DNA from: DATMTS01 sp035564555
Lineage (GTDB): Bacteria; Actinomycetota; Actinomycetes; Actinomycetales; Microbacteriaceae
Length of the DNA: 9,132 nt
Direction: 5' to 3'
Assembly: GCA_035564555.1 (NCBI GenBank)
Contig: DATMTS010000022.1
Coordinates: 1-9,132, forward strand
The notes beneath the pieces were generated by a model. It did not search any database and was not told the DNA's origin. It saw only the letters and a program-made list of their open reading frames with translations. A program made the translations under genes and the position numbers. Below, in pieces: positions 5,776 through 9,132 of this stretch. Numbering within the stretch: position 1 is the first letter of the stretch; each line of letters begins with the position of its first letter.

Positions 5776-6321
5776 TCAACTCAGATGCTTGATCATTCTG
5801 GTGTTGCCGAGCGTGTTCGGCTTCACCCGAGCCAGGTCGAGGAATTCGGCGATACCTTCGTCGTGGCTGCGCAGCAGTTCGGTGTACACCGCTGGGTCGA
5901 CGCTCTCGGAGCCCATGTCGACGAAGCCGTTGCGCTCGAAGAACCGTACCTCGAAAGTCAGGCAGAACAACCGGCCCAGCCCCAGCCCGCGCGCGTCGCT
6001 TTCGAGTCGCTCGACCAGAGCGCGCCCCACACCGCGGCCGAGCCACTCGTCGGTCACGGCGAGCGTGCGCACCTCTCCGAGATCCTCCCAGAGCACGTGC
6101 AGCGCCCCGCATCCGATGAGCCGGCCGTCGGCGTCCACAGCGACCCGGAACTCCTGCACCGCCTCGTAGAGGGCGACCAGGTCTTTGCCGAGCAGGATTC
6201 GCCGCTGCACGAGCGGCACCGTGAGTTCCTGGATGCCCGGGATGTCACTCGTGGTGGCTCGTCGCACACGGAATTCCCGGCCGGTGTGGGTCGAAATGGG
6301 CTCGGTGACGAGGTCTGGCAC
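5776..6321 (-). CDS. argA: Amino-acid N-acetyltransferase (N-acetylglutamate synthase, short GNAT type)
   Basis: A 181-residue protein from GTG 6321. It belongs to the single-domain GNAT form of N-acetylglutamate synthase known from Mycobacterium tuberculosis Rv2747, which acetylates glutamate with acetyl-CoA in the first step of arginine synthesis. Recognised segments: LLGKDLVALYEAVQEF (43-58), GCGALHVLWEDLGEVRTLAV (70-89), the acetyl-CoA pyrophosphate loop RGVGRA (96-101), FFERNGF (127-133) and EFLDLARVKPNTLGNTRM (159-176); all match my memory of Rv2747 closely. The amino-acid kinase-like domain of E. coli ArgA is absent, as in other short forms. The open frame extends to 6447, but its extra 42 residues are low in complexity and absent from relatives. 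The GTG start is supported by a -10 box 7 nt upstream. It follows clpC on the same strand, behind a terminator and a 358-bp gap. Confidence 0.9.
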   Translation of the reverse strand: MPDLVTEPISTHTGREFRVRRATTSDIPGIQELTVPLVQRRILLGKDLVALYEAVQEFRVAVDADGRLIGCGALHVLWEDLGEVRTLAVTDEWLGRGVGRALVERLESDARGLGLGRLFCLTFEVRFFERNGFVDMGSESVDPAVYTELLRSHDEGIAEFLDLARVKPNTLGNTRMIKHLS

Positions 6322-6328
6322 GATGTTC

Positions 6329-6334
6329 AGTCTA
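6329..6334 (-). promoter_or_regulatory. -10 box for leaderless argA expression
   Basis: The minus strand has TAGACT (6334-6329), then 7 nt, then the GTG at 6321. There is no Shine-Dalgarno. The spacing puts transcription start at or next to the GTG. No convincing -35 is seen. Confidence 0.45.
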
Positions 6335-6396
6335 CGGAAGCGAATCGGGAAACGTGCCGACCGCCGAACGCCCACGCGCCGCTGCCATGCGCCGCT

Positions 6397-6437
6397 TCTC
6401 GCGCGGTGCGCCAGAAATGCTGGCGCACGGCGCGAGA
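6397..6437. repeat. Strong hairpin: 18-bp arms, 5-nt loop
   Basis: TCTCGCGCGGTGCGCCAG (6397-6414) pairs with CTGGCGCACGGCGCGAGA (6420-6437) with a single G-G mismatch, around the loop AAATG. No T-run follows on either strand. It lies 63 bp upstream of the argA -10 box. Confidence 0.8.
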
Positions 6438-6455
6438 TCTGGCGCACGGCGCGAG
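6420..6455. repeat. 17-bp direct repeat, 19-bp period
   Basis: CTGGCGCACGGCGCGAG occurs at 6420-6436 and exactly again at 6439-6455. Either copy can pair with the left arm at 6398-6414, so the site can form two alternative hairpins. Confidence 0.8.
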
Positions 6456-6506
6456 GTTCAAGACGGGCGTACGTCGCGACATCCCTCTACGGGCGCGAGA
6501 AGCGAC

Positions 6507-6588
6507 ATGCGATGCGCGATGCGCAATGCGCAATGCGCAATGCGCAATGCGCAATGCGCGATGCGAGATGCGCAATGCGGGATGCGCA
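6507..6588. repeat. 7-bp tandem repeat (minisatellite), unit ATGCGCA, about 11.7 copies
   Basis: Starting with a partial ATGCG at 6507, the units run in strict 7-bp phase to 6588. Five consecutive perfect ATGCGCA units (6519-6553) form the core. The outer units vary only in the last two bases: ATGCGCG, ATGCGAG and ATGCGGG. Each perfect unit contains the palindrome TGCGCA. Perfect central and degenerate outer units are the usual signature of slippage expansion. A 7-bp unit changes frame at every copy, which argues against coding. Confidence 0.93.
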
Positions 6589-6630
6589 AGTCGTGCCCTG
6601 ACGATGCGCCACGGCGGCGCCGGCATGCGA

Positions 6631-6660
6631 AAGCGGGGCCGCCATCGGACGGCCCCGCTT
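6631..6660 (-). terminator. clpC terminator
   Basis: Perfect 11-bp arms AAGCGGGGCCG (6631-6641) and CGGCCCCGCTT (6650-6660) flank an 8-nt loop, 19 nt beyond the clpC stop codon. Reading on the minus strand, the stem ends in TT followed by T. This separates clpC transcription from argA. Confidence 0.8.
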
Positions 6661-6679
6661 CCCGGTGGATCAAATCGGA

Positions 6680-9132
6680 TTACTCGCCCGAGGCGGCCAG
6701 GTCGGGTGTACTCGATCCCGTGCCGACCGTGCCCGACGCGATCGCGCCGACGGGTTCCGCGTGCTTCTCGGTGGTGAAGACGAATTCGCCGTTGCTGAAG
6801 TCCACCTTGACGTGGTCTCCGGCACCGAGCTCGCCGTGCAGGATCTTCTCACTGAGCCGGTCCTCCACCTCGTGCTGCACAGCGCGGCGCAGCGGGCGAG
6901 CACCGAGCGTCGGATCGAAGCCGACCTCGATCAGGTGTTCCTTCGCAGCGGTCGTGAGTTCGACGGCCATATCGCGGTCGAGCATCCGGTCGCCCAGGCG
7001 CTTGATGAACAGGTCGACGATCTGCAGCAACTCGGGCTTGGACAGCTGCGGGAACACGATGATCTCGTCGACACGGTTCAGGAACTCGGGCTTGAAGTTC
7101 TTCTTCAGCTCCTCCTTCACCTTGCCGCTCATGCGGTCGTAGCCGGTCGCGGTGTCACCCTCGATCTGGAACCCGACGGGTCCGCCGGAGATGTCCTTCG
7201 TACCGAGGTTCGTGGTCATGATGATCACGGTGTTCTTGAAGTCGACGACGCGGCCCTGGCCGTCGGTCAGCCTGCCCTCTTCCAGAATCTGCAAAAGCGA
7301 GTTGAAGATGTCCGGGTGCGCCTTCTCGATCTCGTCGAACAGCACGACGCTGAACGGCTTGCGGCGGACCTTCTCGGTGAGCTGGCCGCCCTCCTCGAAG
7401 CCGACGAACCCGGGAGGGGCACCGAACAGCCGCGAGACGGTGTGCTTCTCGCCGTACTCCGACATGTCGAGCGCGATCATCGCCGACTCGTCGTCGAACA
7501 GGAACTCCGCGAGCGCCTTCGCCAGCTCCGTCTTACCGACACCGGTCGGGCCGGCGAAGATGAACGAGCCGGAGGGACGCTTCGGGTCCTTCAGGCCGGC
7601 ACGGGTGCGGCGGATCGTCTTGGAGAGCGCCGAGATGGCCTCCTCCTGACCGATGACGCGCTGGTGCAGGGCCTTCTCCATATAGACGAGCCGGGCCGAC
7701 TCCTCCTCGGTCAGCTTGAACACCGGGATGCCGGTGGCCTGCGCCAGGACCTCGGCGATCAGGCCCTCGTCGACCTCTGCGGTGGTCTTGACCTCGCCCG
7801 AACGCCACTGCTTCTCGAGGCGCAGCCGCTCGCCGAGGAGGTTCTTCTCCTCGTCGCGCAGGCTGGCTGCCTTCTCGAAGTCCTGGTCTTCGATCGCGGC
7901 TTCCTTCTGCGAGCGGACGGCGGCGATCTTGTCGTCGAACTCCCGAAGCTCCGGCGGAGCGGACAGGATCGACAGGCGCAGGCGGGCGCCGGCCTCGTCG
8001 ATCAGGTCGATGGCCTTGTCCGGCAGGAACCGGTCCTGGATGTAGCGGTCGGCGAGGTTCGCAGCGGCGACGATGGCGCCGTCGGTGATGGACACCTTGT
8101 GGTGCGCCTCGTAGCGGTCGCGCAGCCCCTTCAGGATGTTGATCGCGTGGGGCAGGGACGGCTCCGCCACCTGAATGGGCTGGAACCGGCGCTCGAGCGC
8201 GGCATCCTTCTCGAAGTGCTTGCGGTACTCGTCGAGCGTGGTCGCGCCGATGGTCTGCAGCTCACCACGCGCCAGGAGCGGCTTGAGGATGCTGGCCGCG
8301 TCGATCGCGCCCTCGGCGGCACCCGCGCCGACGAGCGTGTGGATCTCGTCGATGAAGGTGATGATGTCGCCGCGGGTGCGGATCTCCTTCGTCACCTTCT
8401 TCAGGCGCTCTTCGAAGTCACCGCGGTAGCGGGAGCCCGCGATGAGCGAGCCGAGGTCGAGCGTGTAGAGCTGCTTGTCCTTCAGCGTCTCCGGGACCTC
8501 GCCCTTGACGATCGCCTGCGAAAGACCCTCGACGACGGCGGTCTTGCCGACGCCGGGCTCGCCGATCAGCACCGGGTTGTTCTTCGTGCGCCGGCTGAGC
8601 ACCTGCATCAGGCGCTCGATCTCCTTCTCGCGGCCGATGACCGGGTCGAGCTTGCCCTCGCGGGCGGACTGGGTCAGGTTGCGGCCGAACTGGTCGAGCA
8701 CCAGCGCGGTGGACGGCGCGCCCTCGCTCGCCGAACCGCCGGCCGGCTCCTTGGACTGGTAGCCGTTGAGCAGCTGGATGACCTGCTGGCGCACGCGGTT
8801 GAGGTCGGCGCCGAGCTTCACGAGCACCTGTGCGGCGACGCCTTCGCCTTCGCGGATCAGGCCGAGCAGGATGTGCTCGGTGCCGATGTAGTTGTGGCCG
8901 AGCTGAAGCGCCTCGCGCAGCGAGAGCTCGAGCACCTTCTTCGCACGCGGCGTGAAGGGGATGTGTCCGCTCGGGGCCTGCTGGCCCTGGCCGATTATCT
9001 CCTCGACCTGCTGCCGGACGCCTTCGAGGGAAATGCCGAGCGATTCGAGCGCCTTCGCCGCGACGCCCTCGCCCTCGCGGATCAGGCCGAGCAGGATGTG
9101 CTCGGTGCCGATGTAGTTGTGGCCCAGCTGCA
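6680..9132 (-). CDS. clpC: ATP-dependent Clp protease ATP-binding subunit ClpC (N-terminus cut off by window edge)
   Basis: 816 codons are visible; alignment from memory with M. tuberculosis ClpC1 puts the first visible residue at about position 22, so some 21 residues lie outside. ClpC is a hexameric AAA+ unfoldase that feeds substrates to ClpP. Domains in visible numbering: two Clp_N repeats (1-25 and about 75-99 are their near-identical cores); AAA-1 with Walker A GEPGVGKT (190-197) and Walker B FIDEIH (259-264); a UVR-type middle segment around EDQDFEKAASLRDEEKNLL (414-432); AAA-2 with Walker A GPTGVGKT (527-534) and Walker B FDEIEKAH (598-605); and a ClpP-binding VGF-type loop at GGPVGFQ (649-655). 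The Phe in GHIPFTP (visible 59) matches ClpC1 Phe80, known from cyclomarin binding. The frame has no break. A variable acidic/Gly-Ser tail ends the protein. Its promoter is outside the window. Confidence 0.97.
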   Translation of the reverse strand, partial: QLGHNYIGTEHILLGLIREGEGVAAKALESLGISLEGVRQQVEEIIGQGQQAPSGHIPFTPRAKKVLELSLREALQLGHNYIGTEHILLGLIREGEGVAAQVLVKLGADLNRVRQQVIQLLNGYQSKEPAGGSASEGAPSTALVLDQFGRNLTQSAREGKLDPVIGREKEIERLMQVLSRRTKNNPVLIGEPGVGKTAVVEGLSQAIVKGEVPETLKDKQLYTLDLGSLIAGSRYRGDFEERLKKVTKEIRTRGDIITFIDEIHTLVGAGAAEGAIDAASILKPLLARGELQTIGATTLDEYRKHFEKDAALERRFQPIQVAEPSLPHAINILKGLRDRYEAHHKVSITDGAIVAAANLADRYIQDRFLPDKAIDLIDEAGARLRLSILSAPPELREFDDKIAAVRSQKEAAIEDQDFEKAASLRDEEKNLLGERLRLEKQWRSGEVKTTAEVDEGLIAEVLAQATGIPVFKLTEEESARLVYMEKALHQRVIGQEEAISALSKTIRRTRAGLKDPKRPSGSFIFAGPTGVGKTELAKALAEFLFDDESAMIALDMSEYGEKHTVSRLFGAPPGFVGFEEGGQLTEKVRRKPFSVVLFDEIEKAHPDIFNSLLQILEEGRLTDGQGRVVDFKNTVIIMTTNLGTKDISGGPVGFQIEGDTATGYDRMSGKVKEELKKNFKPEFLNRVDEIIVFPQLSKPELLQIVDLFIKRLGDRMLDRDMAVELTTAAKEHLIEVGFDPTLGARPLRRAVQHEVEDRLSEKILHGELGAGDHVKVDFSNGEFVFTTEKHAEPVGAIASGTVGTGSSTPDLAASGE
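8835..8907 (-). repeat. Copy 2 of a 73-bp near-identical duplication within clpC (second Clp_N repeat)
   Basis: This stretch matches 9060-9132 at 69 of 73 bases, including 50 identical bases in a row (8850-8899 against 9075-9124). It encodes the core of the second Clp_N repeat, from QLGHNYIGTEH to REGEGVA. Confidence 0.9.
9060..9132 (-). repeat. Copy 1 of a 73-bp near-identical duplication within clpC (first Clp_N repeat)
   Basis: Partner of 8835-8907, 225 bp away. It encodes the same 25 residues in the first Clp_N repeat. The similarity runs into the window edge, so its full length is not visible. Confidence 0.9.

Larger units (their letters stand above)
6393..6504. repeat. 12-bp inverted repeat enclosing a hairpin cluster
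   Basis: CGCTTCTCGCGC (6393-6404) and GCGCGAGAAGCG (6493-6504) are exact reverse complements 88 bp apart. The left arm overlaps the arm of the inner hairpin at 6397-6437, so two mutually exclusive foldings are possible. The right arm abuts the minisatellite. Confidence 0.65.
6322..6679. other. Repeat-rich intergenic region between clpC and argA
   Basis: These 358 bp hold, from left to right, the argA -10 box, a cluster of nested inverted and direct repeats (6393-6504), a 7-bp minisatellite (6507-6588) and the clpC terminator (6631-6660). Frames crossing it translate to repeats such as CAMRNAQ on the plus strand; these are products of the DNA repeat and not credible proteins. No gene is supported. 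Confidence 0.75.

Noticed and set aside
6322..6447. 42-residue N-terminal extension of argA
   Set aside because: Arg/Ala-rich, formed by the repeat region, absent from the short-type enzymes, and it would place the -10 box inside the gene.
6507..6588. CRISPR-like array
   Set aside because: Units are 7 bp, directly tandem and without spacers; no cas genes are present. It is a minisatellite.
6354..7142. 262-codon plus-strand frame and companion frames with MRNAQCA repeats
   Set aside because: The peptide repeat is only the 7-bp DNA repeat read in three frames. The rest is antisense to clpC.

Overview
The window looks like chromosomal DNA of a high-GC actinobacterium, most likely Microbacteriaceae. 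The grounds are the strong G/C preference at third codon positions, a ClpC very close to mycobacterial ClpC1, an N-acetylglutamate synthase of the short Rv2747 type, leaderless-style starts and a tRNA-Ser with encoded CCA. The genus is an inference from memory; no search was run.

Layout from left to right. (1) 1-716, minus: the first 238 codons of a AAA ATPase that runs off the left edge. Its architecture is that of the ATPases paired with subtilisin-like proteases, including IetA of the IetAS anti-phage pair. Its base composition is visibly less GC-rich than the rest (58% in one hand-counted 60-base line, against 75% in one clpC line). (2) 717-1048: a short spacer with an 11-bp tandem repeat, a strong terminator, tRNA-Ser(CGA) and its promoter. 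The ATPase lies beyond the tRNA 3' end, a typical edge for an inserted island. (3) 1082-2273: a small XRE-type regulator divergent from a membrane-anchored SGNH hydrolase, with an inverted repeat between them. (4) 2274-2495: a convergent intergenic region with a 10-bp-arm hairpin. (5) 2496-3431, minus: an alpha/beta hydrolase, divergent from radA. (6) 3576-4934, plus: radA, a DNA-repair ATPase. (7) 5027-5686, minus: a membrane-anchored protein of unknown function with a Ser/Thr/Pro-rich stalk. (8) 5776-6321, minus: argA-like N-acetylglutamate synthase. (9) 6322-6679: an unusually repeat-rich intergenic region with nested hairpins and a 7-bp minisatellite. (10) 6680-9132, minus: clpC, lacking only about 21 N-terminal residues at the right edge.

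The right half (radA, the stalked membrane protein, argA, clpC) is housekeeping: recombination repair, the first step of arginine synthesis and regulated proteolysis. The left end is accessory. The best leads are the probable defence ATPase beside a tRNA, whose protease partner should lie just outside the window, the minisatellite and hairpin cluster between clpC and argA, and a nearly identical 73-bp duplication between the two N-terminal repeats of clpC.
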